From Cytophagales bacterium (GTDB lineage Bacteria; Bacteroidota; Bacteroidia; Cytophagales; 172606-1), in the NCBI GenBank assembly GCA_025455595.1, contig JALOMD010000058.1, positions 1 through 11,357 of the forward strand: a stretch of 11,357 nt of DNA. Reading direction: 5' to 3'. Positions 1 through 5,581 of the stretch are shown in pieces. The translations under genes and the position numbers were made by a program. Every line of letters begins with the position of its first letter. Position 1 is the stretch's first letter. Under the pieces are notes generated by a model. It searched no databases and was not told where the DNA came from. It saw only the letters and a program-made list of their open reading frames with translations.

Positions 1-32
1 CCAGAGGCCGCCCGACGGGGCTTCGCCATCGG

Positions 33-64
33 ACAGTCGCCACTCGCCAGAGGCGAGCGGCTGT
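33..64. repeat. GC-rich imperfect hairpin at the left edge
   Basis: CTCGCC (43-48) and GGCGAG (52-57) pair perfectly around an AGA loop. The stem continues outward as ACAGTCG with CGGCTGT, leaving a CCA bulge on the left arm. It lies downstream of the mlaE stop, about 150 nt away, so it could contribute to transcript ending or be an end of a dispersed repeat cut by the window edge. No gene is visible in 1-210. Confidence 0.5.
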
Positions 65-116
65 GTTAACTGTCTGATTGTCAACTTAAAGTAACTCTAT
101 TTATCTCATCAAAAAA

Positions 117-145
117 GCGTTTTGGGCAATTTTTGCTTAAAACAC
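117..145. repeat. Palindromic intergenic repeat, copy 1
   Basis: The left arm GCGTTTTGGGCAA and right arm TTGCTTAAAACAC face each other across TTT. The left arm matches the family consensus exactly and the right arm has diverged at a few bases. It lies 65 nt past the mlaE stop in the direction of mlaE transcription. Confidence 0.75.
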
Positions 146-180
146 ACAGTTTCTCTATAGATTTTCAAAATTCTCTTTTC

Positions 181-208
181 ACTTATGACTTACCACTTAC
201 GACTCTAT
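181..208. repeat. Heptamer-period array downstream of mlaE
   Basis: Four consecutive 7-bp units can be read, among them ACTTACC and ACTTACG. The array ends two bases from the mlaE stop codon (211-213, minus strand). It belongs to the dispersed class of degenerate 7-bp arrays found next to most stop codons in this window. Confidence 0.6.
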
Positions 209-210
209 TC

Positions 211-1026
211 TCAAGCAAATCTTATGGCCTGTAAAACCTGTACAATCAGCAATTCTTCAATGAAAATGAGAAACATGGACGCTACTACCGACGCGTTGGC
301 GGCCTTGCCCACGCCTTCTGTTCCTTTGGACGAATTATAGCCTTTGTAACAACCCACAATCCCTATCGTGAATCCAAATACGAATGATTTTACCAGCGAC
401 GAGAATATGTCCAGAAACGTGATGGTGTCAAACACTTGGTCTATGAAACTGCGCGACGAAGTGAGTTCGTTTTGATGGATGTTCAAATAGCCGCCGAACA
501 AAGCCACCACCGACGTATAGACCATCAGCGTCGGAATCATGAACGTGGTAGCCAGTACCCGCGTCACCACCAGAAACTTGAACGGATTCACTGCCGACAC
601 TTCCATTGCGTCAATCTGCTCCGTGACCCGCATCGAACCCAACTCGGCCCCGATGTTGGAGCCTACGCGTCCGGCGGCAATCAGGGCGGTTATCAGCGGG
701 GCCAAGGCCCGCACAACGGCAACGGCAATCAAGGCGGGCAGCATGGCCGTGGCCCCCAGTTCGGACAACGACGGCCGCGACTGGTTGGTGAACACAATGC
801 CCGTGATGAAGCCCGTCAGCGTAATCAGCGGCACCGAACGCACGCCTATCTGGTAGCACTGGTTCATCACTTCGCGCCATTCGTAGGGCGGCAGGAAAAC
901 TTCCCGGAAAAAACGCAGCGTGAAACGGTACACATCGGCCAAGCCGACAAGTGTACGGTCGAGACGTTCAGAGAGAATGTATTTTCCCACGTTGGGTGAC
1001 TCGTTGGGTTTCGATTCGGTGTGCAT
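211..1026 (-). CDS. mlaE: MlaE-family ABC transporter permease
   Basis: This is the inner-membrane permease of an Mla-type ABC transporter, which moves phospholipid or related lipids between the inner and outer membranes together with an MlaF-type ATPase and an MlaD-type MCE protein. The protein is 271 residues, close to the usual ~260. Family marks are clear: the hydrophobic segment at 62-80, the signature AGRVGSNIGAELGSMRVTEQ at 118-137 followed by IDAMEV, and the late GYNSSKGTEGVGKA segment at 229-242 before the last membrane helix. The frame stays open 24 codons upstream to 1098, but the ATG at 1026 gives the normal short polar N-terminus, so it is preferred. No ATPase or MCE gene is visible. 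The ATPase often follows the permease, but only 210 nt of downstream sequence is present, and those hold repeats, so it may be encoded elsewhere. Confidence 0.93.
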   Translation of the reverse strand: MHTESKPNESPNVGKYILSERLDRTLVGLADVYRFTLRFFREVFLPPYEWREVMNQCYQIGVRSVPLITLTGFITGIVFTNQSRPSLSELGATAMLPALIAVAVVRALAPLITALIAAGRVGSNIGAELGSMRVTEQIDAMEVSAVNPFKFLVVTRVLATTFMIPTLMVYTSVVALFGGYLNIHQNELTSSRSFIDQVFDTITFLDIFSSLVKSFVFGFTIGIVGCYKGYNSSKGTEGVGKAANASVVASMFLIFIEELLIVQVLQAIRFA

Positions 1027-1216
1027 CGGCGGGCTTGTGGCTAAATGCGGCTGAACCACGGCCCCAAAAAAAACGTACCTGCCGAAAAACAACCCCAATG
1101 TAGCAAGAATAGGGAAGAAAGGGAAGCCTGTTTGCCTCGAACGACGGATGATGCGGATGGGTTGCCGCCCCTTGCAAAAGACGGTTTATACAGTATTGGT
1201 TTTCAACGGAAAGAAT

Positions 1217-1245
1217 GGCGTTTTGGGCAAAAAATGATAAATCCG
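1217..1245. repeat. Palindromic intergenic repeat, copy 2 (degenerate right arm)
   Basis: The left half, GGCGTTTTGGGC followed by an A-run and TG, matches the family. The right arm is decayed (ATGATAAATCCG). The 19 bases at 1218-1236 are identical to 9318-9336, so this copy and copy 10 belong to one subtype. Confidence 0.65.
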
Positions 1246-1288
1246 CATTCGGCGCGAACGCCCGAAACGACAACCGGATAAGTCCCTT

Positions 1289-1357
1289 CACCGAGGCCTG
1301 TGGCACACAAGCCTGTCGCGTGGGTCTGCAACGGCCTGTGTGCCACAGGCCCCGGTG
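1289..1357. repeat. Long inverted repeat, 25-nt arms
   Basis: Arms 1289-1313 and 1333-1357 match at 23 of 25 positions around a 19-nt loop. The core of each arm reads GGCCTGTG followed by the complementary GCCACAGGCC side. It lies downstream of parE and could end the parDE transcript. There is no T-run after the stem on the minus strand, so a classical intrinsic terminator is not supported, and a dispersed repeat is equally likely. Confidence 0.65.
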
Positions 1358-1421
1358 ATTGAGTTTTGATGCAACAAACTAAGGTTTTTCAAACAGTAGT
1401 TCCATCCCAACTTTTCACACC

Positions 1422-1449
1422 ACTAACGACTGACCACCAACCACTTTGT
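1422..1449. repeat. Heptamer-period array downstream of parE
   Basis: Four 7-bp units in register include ACTAACG, ACTGACC and ACCAACC. The array begins 17 nt past the parE stop in the direction of parE transcription. The units closely resemble those just before the sbtA start codon at 5554-5581. Confidence 0.6.
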
Positions 1450-1466
1450 ACTCAGACGCACAGAAA

Positions 1467-1781
1467 TCACAGTTCGAACACTGTGTCCAAGTCCTGACGC
1501 TGGTGCAGAACCCGGCCGATGCGGATGCCAGCGTCGGGGTCGGTGTCGTAAAAAATGACATAAGGCTTTTGCGGGAAACTACGCAGGCCCTGCTGCAACT
1601 CGTCGCGGGGACGACCCAATCCGGGATTATCGGCCAATGTTTCGAACCTGTCCGTCAAGGCAGTCAGCATCCGGTCGGCAGTTTCCTCGCCTGCATGTTC
1701 GGCCAGATAAGACCAAATGCCCGCTATGTCGCGTTTGGCAAGGCGGCTGAGTTGGTAATTGGAAGAATCCCCCGCTATCAA
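1467..1781 (-). CDS. parE: ParE/RelE-superfamily toxin of a type II toxin-antitoxin system
   Basis: This is the toxin partner of the ParD-like antitoxin encoded just upstream. ParE-family toxins typically poison DNA gyrase, while close RelE relatives cleave mRNA; sequence alone does not settle which applies. The protein is 104 residues, normal for the family. Recognisable parts are the N-terminal YQLSRLAKRDIAGIWSYLAE helix region (9-28), the LADNPGLGRPRDEL segment in the middle, and the C-terminal strands LRSFPQKPYVIFYDT and IGRVLHQRQDL. The start codon appears to be TTG at 1781-1779, overlapping the antitoxin TGA stop as TTGA. No ATG lies between it and the conserved core, and the next methionine would remove the first helix. 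The overlap implies translational coupling, which usually keeps toxin output below antitoxin output. Confidence 0.9.
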   Translation of the reverse strand: MIAGDSSNYQLSRLAKRDIAGIWSYLAEHAGEETADRMLTALTDRFETLADNPGLGRPRDELQQGLRSFPQKPYVIFYDTDPDAGIRIGRVLHQRQDLDTVFEL

Positions 1782-2041
1782 GGCTTCGGCTTGTTGTTTT
1801 GGGCGGCTTGCATCTGGCGGCCCATGTTCCTGATTTCCTCGTGGTCAAACGCCTCGAAAGGCCCTTCAAACCCTTTGGCAATCTTGTCACGGAGTTCTTC
1901 CAAGCGGAGTTGGTAGAGTTTTTCTTGCTGCTCCAAAGCCCGAAGCCCGGCCCGGACAACCTCGCTGGCATTGTTGTATTTGCCCGATTGCACCTTGCCC
2001 GCAATAAATTCCTCAAAGTGTTTGGTCAAATGGATATTCAT
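1778..2041 (-). CDS. parD: ParD/CopG-family antitoxin
   Basis: This is the antitoxin of 87 residues that neutralises the adjacent ParE-like toxin and normally represses its own operon. The N-terminal part (MNIHLTKHFEEFIAGKVQSG, then KYNNASEVVRAGLRAL) is the ribbon-helix-helix DNA-binding and dimer region of the ParD family. The charged C-terminal half, from about residue 40, is where ParD proteins wrap their toxin. An in-frame upstream extension to 2128 exists, but it runs through the promoter and palindrome and does not resemble the family, so the ATG at 2041 is chosen. The stop overlaps the toxin start by three bases. The upstream palindrome at 2115-2145 is a good candidate for the autoregulatory operator. 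Confidence 0.92.
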   Translation of the reverse strand: MNIHLTKHFEEFIAGKVQSGKYNNASEVVRAGLRALEQQEKLYQLRLEELRDKIAKGFEGPFEAFDHEEIRNMGRQMQAAQNNKPKP

Positions 2042-2097
2042 GTTGAAAAGTCTGTTTGTGAAGATGCAAAACAAATACACGTTACGAATGTGTATCA

Positions 2098-2128
2098 CAA
2101 ATGTACATACAAAATTTGTGACTGTCAA
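2098..2128 (-). promoter_or_regulatory. Candidate Bacteroidota-type promoter of parDE
   Basis: On the minus strand, TACATTTG (2098-2105) fits the -7 consensus TAnnTTTG, and TTG (2126-2128) lies 20 nt further upstream as a -33 element. It ends about 57 nt before the parD ATG. The -33 element falls inside the palindrome at 2115-2145, so a protein bound there would block the promoter. Confidence 0.6.
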
Positions 2129-2145
2129 TGATTGACAGTCACAAA
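2115..2145. promoter_or_regulatory. Perfect 31-nt palindrome, candidate ParD operator
   Basis: TTTGTGACTGTCAAT (2115-2129) is followed by one G and then its exact reverse complement (2131-2145). Fifteen perfectly paired bases on each side in an AT-rich stretch upstream of a toxin-antitoxin operon suggest a dimer or tetramer binding site. A smaller inverted pair, ATACAC (2075-2080) and GTGTAT (2090-2095), lies between it and parD and may be a second operator element. Confidence 0.6.
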
Positions 2146-2184
2146 CAGACGTGATTGGGACAGCTTAATAACTGATGTTACGCA

Positions 2185-2413
2185 GCGTTTTAGGCAAAAT
2201 TTGCCCAGAACGCCGCCCGCAAAAGTCCCGTAGGGACGACCTGTCTGTAGAACAATGCGAATGGTTTCCAACAAAGCTCCGTAGGAGCGGCCCTGACGCT
2301 GTGTTGTCAATCGGGCCGCTCCTACGGAGCTTTTTTCTGTATTTTCTCTGTATTTCTACAGACAGGTCGTCTTTACGGGACTTTTCGTTTTGAGCAAAAA
2401 TCGCCTAAAACAC
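2185..2413. repeat. Nested composite inverted repeat
   Basis: Three inverted repeats are stacked inside one another. The outermost pair is two copies of the window's palindromic family (2185-2213, and a diverged one at 2386-2413). The middle pair, 2221-2252 and 2354-2385, matches at 30 of 32 positions. The innermost pair, 2273-2293 and 2313-2333, matches at all 21 positions around a 19-nt loop. The symmetrical order suggests one mobile or structured unit rather than chance neighbours. No transposase frame lies within it. Confidence 0.75.
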
Positions 2414-2511
2414 CACGAAATCGGATATTACACCAAATTCAAAGGTTGACCGCATATTCATACATTCGCAATTCATTGGTTTTCTATCAAGTCATTGGTT
2501 TTCAGTCAATC

Positions 2512-2539
2512 CATTATTCAAAATTCGGCATTCAACATT
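2512..2539. repeat. Heptamer-period array downstream of the membrane-protein gene
   Basis: Four 7-bp units ending in ATT are in register, for example CAAAATT and CGGCATT. On the coding sense of the neighbouring gene they read as AAT-initiated units. The array begins four bases after that gene's stop codon at 2544-2546. Confidence 0.55.
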
Positions 2540-2543
2540 GGCA

Positions 2544-3275
2544 TTACGCGTACTCCTGACGCGCAGCCCGGCGGCGCGCAACGGTGAGGATTTGCGCAAT
2601 GGAAACCAAGTGCATGGACACCGCCGAAGGAATGAACACCGCCAGCAGCAACAGATACGGCATGGTGCCGAAATCAGGGGCGAAGCCGGTGCGGAAGCCG
2701 CATAACTCAGGACTGATGATGGTGGACACGAAAACACACAGTTCGATGCCCGTCAGGACCAGGCCGGCGGCGTTCCAAGCCAACAGCGTGCGGCTGCCGA
2801 TAGACCGCGACAAAAACGCCAAGCAACCTACCAGCGGAGCCGACAACCCCACCAAAATGCCCAAGTTGTAGCCTTCAAACGTGGCGTGGGCGGGCACCAC
2901 GCCTTGCACGTAGCTGCCGTACACCAGCAACTCGAGGGCGATGCGCATGGTTTGGCCGTAAACGGTCATCTGTTTCGGAAAAAACCGCGCAAAACGCCGC
3001 ATGCCCGGCGACCACACTGCGTAGGCCGCCAAACCCACTAGCGGCAGCACCACCAGCACCGGAATGCGCAGCGGCACAGCCATGTTGGTAAGCACCTCTG
3101 TCTCAGACAATACCGTGAGGTAAGCCAGCCAGCCGCCCACTGCCAGTCCGCTGCGCACCAGATACTGGCGCGTAGCCAGTTTCCCCAATCGCATCTTGCG
3201 AAAAGCCACCGCCAAACCGCGTTGCCAAAAAGCAAAGGTGGCCATCATGAGCAATGAAAATCCGACCGTCAACAT
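2544..3275 (-). CDS. Polytopic membrane protein of unknown function
   Basis: I do not recognise a named family. The 243-residue protein is mostly hydrophobic, with about six or seven likely membrane segments: roughly 2-17, 40-56, 68-88, 109-127, 136-156, 164-187 and 205-229. Possible conserved loop features are HATFEGYNLGILVGLSAPLV (130-149), which looks like a family signature, and a polar SPELCGFRTGFAPDFG loop (188-203) with a second cysteine at 180. There is no signal peptide and no catalytic motif. The C-terminus is basic (VARRRAARQEYA), which favours a cytoplasmic end. The frame is open back to 3392, but the ATG at 3275 starts directly on a hydrophobic segment and the upstream part is AT-rich intergenic sequence. 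It is transcribed away from accC and stands alone. Confidence 0.8.
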   Translation of the reverse strand: MLTVGFSLLMMATFAFWQRGLAVAFRKMRLGKLATRQYLVRSGLAVGGWLAYLTVLSETEVLTNMAVPLRIPVLVVLPLVGLAAYAVWSPGMRRFARFFPKQMTVYGQTMRIALELLVYGSYVQGVVPAHATFEGYNLGILVGLSAPLVGCLAFLSRSIGSRTLLAWNAAGLVLTGIELCVFVSTIISPELCGFRTGFAPDFGTMPYLLLLAVFIPSAVSMHLVSIAQILTVARRRAARQEYA

Positions 3276-3585
3276 AGTTTTAATTTTTCTGTATAGTTGT
3301 AGTAGCAAAGAAACACTGGTGCAATGCCATATACGTTTTACAATCCGCTTGCCAGTTTTTAAATAATTGATAATCAAGTATTTATAAATCAATCCCTCTC
3401 CTATTCTTGTCCGTTTCCGAAAACCCGTGTCCGAAAACGGACAGAATCCAAGCGGCTGGCAAACCGGAAGTGTCTATAGGATGGAGAACAATCCGTTCAC
3501 GTTGCACTTGAAAGCGGAAATTCGTGTGAACGGCAGGTAAATGTGACAATCGGTTGTCAGGCGGGAGGGCTTGAAACAACAAACA

Positions 3586-3616
3586 GGCGTTTTGGGCAAT
3601 TTTTGCCCAAAACGTC
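3586..3616. repeat. Palindromic intergenic repeat, copy 4
   Basis: Arms GGCGTTTTGGGCAA and TTGCCCAAAACGTC pair at 13 of 14 positions around TTT. It lies between divergent genes, so this copy cannot be a simple terminator for either. Confidence 0.8.
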
Positions 3617-3754
3617 AACGTGTTTCACCGTAGGGCTGGGGCTTTGCCCACGCCCTGTTTCCCACAGGCTCGGTTTGGTCTTGGCGTTCGGCGCGGAAAC
3701 AAGGGCCACTCCCGACCCGCCGTGACAGGCGGCACGGGGTTGCCCCTACAGTCC

Positions 3755-3784
3755 GGCGTTTTGGGCATTTTTTGTCCAAAACGC
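3755..3784. repeat. Palindromic intergenic repeat, copy 5, with T-run
   Basis: GGCGTTTTGGGC faces GTCCAAAACGC across a short T-rich loop, and six T follow (3785-3790). It looks like an intrinsic terminator on the plus strand, yet no plus-strand gene lies upstream. It sits immediately before the accC promoter, where it could insulate that promoter from read-through. Confidence 0.75.
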
Positions 3785-3791
3785 TTTTTTC

Positions 3792-3823
3792 ATTTTTCAC
3801 TCTCCCCGCTTGTCTTATATTTG
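3792..3823 (+). promoter_or_regulatory. Candidate promoter of accC
   Basis: TATATTTG (3816-3823) fits the Bacteroidota -7 consensus TAnnTTTG exactly. A T-rich stretch at 3793-3797 lies at the -33 distance, though without a clear TTTG. The element ends 31 nt before the accC ATG at 3855, giving a short leader. Confidence 0.55.
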
Positions 3824-3854
3824 CTGCATCCGCTCAACCCAAATCGTCCAGCCC

Positions 3855-5351
3855 ATGCCTATCCGGAAAATTCTCATTGCCAATCGGGGCGAAATCGCCC
3901 TACGTGTCATTCGTTCGGCCCGCGAAATGGGCATCGCCACCGTAGCCATTTATTCAGAAGCCGACCGCCGGGCGTTGCACGTCCGCGCCGCCGACGAGGC
4001 GTATTGCGTCGGGCCGCCGCCTTCGTCGCAGTCGTACTTGCGCATGGAAACCATCATTGAAGTGGCCAAGCGCAGCGGGGCCGAGGCCATCCACCCCGGC
4101 TACGGATTTCTGTCCGAAAACGCCAAGTTCGCGCAGATGGTCGAAGACAACGGCCTGATTTTCATCGGCCCGTCGCCGTATTCCATCGAAATCATGGGCA
4201 GCAAACTGGCCGCCAAAAACGCCGTGTCCAAATACAACATCCCGATGGTGCCGGGCATTCCCGAAGCCGTCAGCGACGTGGCCATCGCCCGCGAGCAAGC
4301 GGCCCGCATCGGCTATCCGGTGCTGATCAAGGCCAGCGCGGGCGGCGGCGGCAAGGGCATGAGGCTCGTCGAAAACGAGGCCGAACTGGCCGAGCAAATG
4401 GAACGGGCCATTTCGGAAGCCACGGCGGCTTTCGGCGACGGCTCGGTGTTCGTCGAGAAGTTCATCACCTCGCCCAAGCACATCGAAGTCCAGATCATGG
4501 GCGACAAGCACGGCAACATCGTGTATCTGTTCGAGCGGGAATGCTCCATCCAACGCCGCCACCAAAAAGTGATCGAAGAGGCTCCGTCGGCGGTGCTCAC
4601 GCCCGAAATCCGCGAACGGATGGGCCAGGCGGCAGTGTTTGCAGCCAAGTCGTGCAACTACTACGGCGCGGGCACGGTGGAGTTTGTGGTGGACAAGCAC
4701 ACGCTGGATTTCTATTTCCTCGAAATGAACACCCGCCTGCAAGTGGAACACCCCGTGACCGAGCAGATTACCGGCATTGACTTGGTGAAGGAACAGATTC
4801 GTGTGGCGGCGGGCGAAAAACTGTCGTTCAAGCAAGAGGATTTGAAAATACACGGCCACGCCGTGGAGGTGCGCGTCTATGCCGAAGACCCGCGCAACAA
4901 CTTCCTGCCCGACATCGGCCAGTTGAAAACCTACGTGCGGCCCCAAGGCCCCGGCGTGCGGGTGGACGACGGCTTTGAGCAAGGCATGAGCATCCCGATC
5001 TACTACGACCCGATGATTGCCAAGCTCACCGCCCACGGCAAAGACCGCGCCGAGGCCATTGAACGCATGAACCGCGCCATTGACGAGTACCAAATCACGG
5101 GCATCGAGACCACGCTGGGCTTCTGCCGGTTCGTGTTGTCGCACCCGGCGTTTGTGGACGGCACTTTCGACACCAACTTTGTGGCCCAATACTTCACGCC
5201 CGAAAAACTCAACGGCGAAGACCGACCCGAAGAAGCCGAAATAGCCGCCCTGTTGGTAAGCCGCATGGTGCAGGCCAAGACGGGCAAGACCAACGGCACG
5301 GACGTACACACGCCCCGCAGCCGTTGGAAACAGAACAGACAGAAAATTTGA
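3855..5351 (+). CDS. accC: Biotin carboxylase subunit of an acyl-CoA carboxylase
   Basis: It catalyses ATP- and bicarbonate-dependent carboxylation of biotin on a carrier protein, the first half-reaction of acetyl-CoA or propionyl-CoA carboxylase. The protein has 498 residues. Domains in order: N-terminal Rossmann-like part with KILIANRGEIALRVIR (5-20) and HPGYGFLSE (80-88); ATP-grasp from about 115 with the glycine-rich loop SAGGGGKGMR (161-170), EKFI..HIEVQI (201-214) and ERECSIQRRHQK (227-238); and catalytic residues E290, N292, R294, Q296 and E298 in the block FLEMNTRLQVEHPVTE. R340 in VEVRVYAEDP corresponds to the E. coli active-site arginine. It is about 50 residues longer than E. coli AccC, with a tail (TFDTNFVAQYF, then a charged end) seen in acyl- or propionyl-CoA carboxylase types, so the acyl substrate is uncertain. 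No biotin carrier or carboxyltransferase gene adjoins it. The ATG at 3855 is preferred over a TTG 45 nt upstream that overlaps the promoter. Confidence 0.93.
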   Translation: MPIRKILIANRGEIALRVIRSAREMGIATVAIYSEADRRALHVRAADEAYCVGPPPSSQSYLRMETIIEVAKRSGAEAIHPGYGFLSENAKFAQMVEDNGLIFIGPSPYSIEIMGSKLAAKNAVSKYNIPMVPGIPEAVSDVAIAREQAARIGYPVLIKASAGGGGKGMRLVENEAELAEQMERAISEATAAFGDGSVFVEKFITSPKHIEVQIMGDKHGNIVYLFERECSIQRRHQKVIEEAPSAVLTPEIRERMGQAAVFAAKSCNYYGAGTVEFVVDKHTLDFYFLEMNTRLQVEHPVTEQITGIDLVKEQIRVAAGEKLSFKQEDLKIHGHAVEVRVYAEDPRNNFLPDIGQLKTYVRPQGPGVRVDDGFEQGMSIPIYYDPMIAKLTAHGKDRAEAIERMNRAIDEYQITGIETTLGFCRFVLSHPAFVDGTFDTNFVAQYFTPEKLNGEDRPEEAEIAALLVSRMVQAKTGKTNGTDVHTPRSRWKQNRQKI

Positions 5352-5383
5352 GTCTTGAGTCGTTGGTCTTGGGTCTTGAGTAT
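5349..5383. repeat. Heptamer-period array starting at the accC stop codon
   Basis: Five 7-bp units are in register, including TGAGTCT, TTGGTCT and TGGGTCT. The first unit contains the accC TGA stop codon, so the array and the gene end share bases. Confidence 0.65.
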
Positions 5384-5395
5384 AGACAGTCTATT

Positions 5396-5426
5396 GGCGT
5401 TTTGGGCAAATTTTGCCCAAAACGCC
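5396..5426. repeat. Palindromic intergenic repeat, copy 6 (perfect)
   Basis: This is the best copy in the window. GGCGTTTTGGGCAAA (5396-5410) is followed by one T and its exact reverse complement (5412-5426), giving 15 paired bases on each side. It lies 44 nt after the accC stop. Confidence 0.9.
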
Positions 5427-5457
5427 ATATTACGGAAAACCTTATGAAGGTTGTACA

Positions 5458-5488
5458 GCCGTTTTAAGCAAAATTTGCCCAAAACGGC
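5458..5488. repeat. Palindromic intergenic repeat, copy 7
   Basis: GCCGTTTTAAGCAAA faces TTTGCCCAAAACGGC with 13 of 15 positions paired. The outermost bases differ from copy 6, but the change is present on both arms (GCCG with CGGC instead of GGCG with CGCC), so pairing is kept. Confidence 0.8.
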
Positions 5489-5553
5489 TGTGGAATGGCT
5501 TCGCACATTCGGCCTGAGCAATTCGTATTTTTTTCGTCAGGGTTTGCAACCGC

Positions 5554-5581
5554 ACTGACCACTAACGACTTACCACTTTCT
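5554..5581. repeat. Heptamer-period array abutting the sbtA start codon
   Basis: Four 7-bp units, including ACTAACG and ACTTACC, end on the base before the sbtA ATG at 5582. They therefore form the end of the 5' leader, where a ribosome would land. Units resemble those at 181-208 and 1422-1449. Confidence 0.65.

Larger units (their letters stand above)
1027..1466. other. Intergenic region between mlaE and parE, repeat-bearing
   Basis: No convincing gene is present on either strand; the short open frames have no recognisable content. The region holds a palindromic repeat copy (1217-1245), a module shared with 9349-9371 (1241-1262), a long GC-rich inverted repeat (1289-1357) and a heptamer array (1422-1449). 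The mlaE promoter should lie in its left part, but I could not identify a clear TAnnTTTG element. Confidence 0.6.
2146..2543. other. Intergenic region between parD and the membrane-protein gene
   Basis: No gene is recognised. A plus-strand open frame at 2175-2393 exists only because it runs through the composite inverted repeat. The interval holds that composite (2185-2413), a pair of identical 12-bp direct repeats TCATTGGTTTTC at 2473-2484 and 2492-2503, and a heptamer array (2512-2539). Confidence 0.6.
3276..3854. other. Divergent intergenic region upstream of accC
   Basis: No gene is supported on either strand. It separates two divergent genes and so must hold both promoters; only the accC promoter is identifiable (3792-3823). 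It also holds a short imperfect hairpin with arms TGTCCGTTTCCGA (3408-3420) and TCCGAAAACGGACA (3430-3443), two palindromic repeat copies (3586-3616, 3755-3784), and GC-rich stretches around 3630-3655 and 3730-3750 resembling decayed GTAGGGGC-type dispersed repeats. Confidence 0.6.

Noticed and set aside
2175..2393. Short plus-strand open frame in the parD to membrane-protein gap
   Set aside because: It lies almost wholly within the nested inverted repeat and has no protein-like features.
2185..2413. CRISPR array or insertion sequence as explanation of the repeats
   Set aside because: The repeats are inverted and nested, not direct with regular spacers, and there is no transposase frame or target-site duplication that I can see.
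3276..3392. Longer start for the membrane protein at 3392
   Set aside because: It lies in an AT-rich upstream region. The 3275 ATG begins directly at a hydrophobic segment.
3755..3790. Intrinsic terminator with T-run
   Set aside because: It has the right shape, but no plus-strand gene lies upstream, and the hairpin is a member of the dispersed palindrome family. Kept as a repeat.
3954..5309. Minus-strand open frame of 451 codons antisense to accC
   Set aside because: AccC motifs are complete on the plus strand. The antisense translation is His/Val/Phe-rich with no domain.
5495..5581. Longer sbtA start at ATG 5495
   Set aside because: It adds 29 residues encoded by leader and heptamer repeat, with no counterpart in the family. 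The ATG at 5582 matches the family N-terminus.
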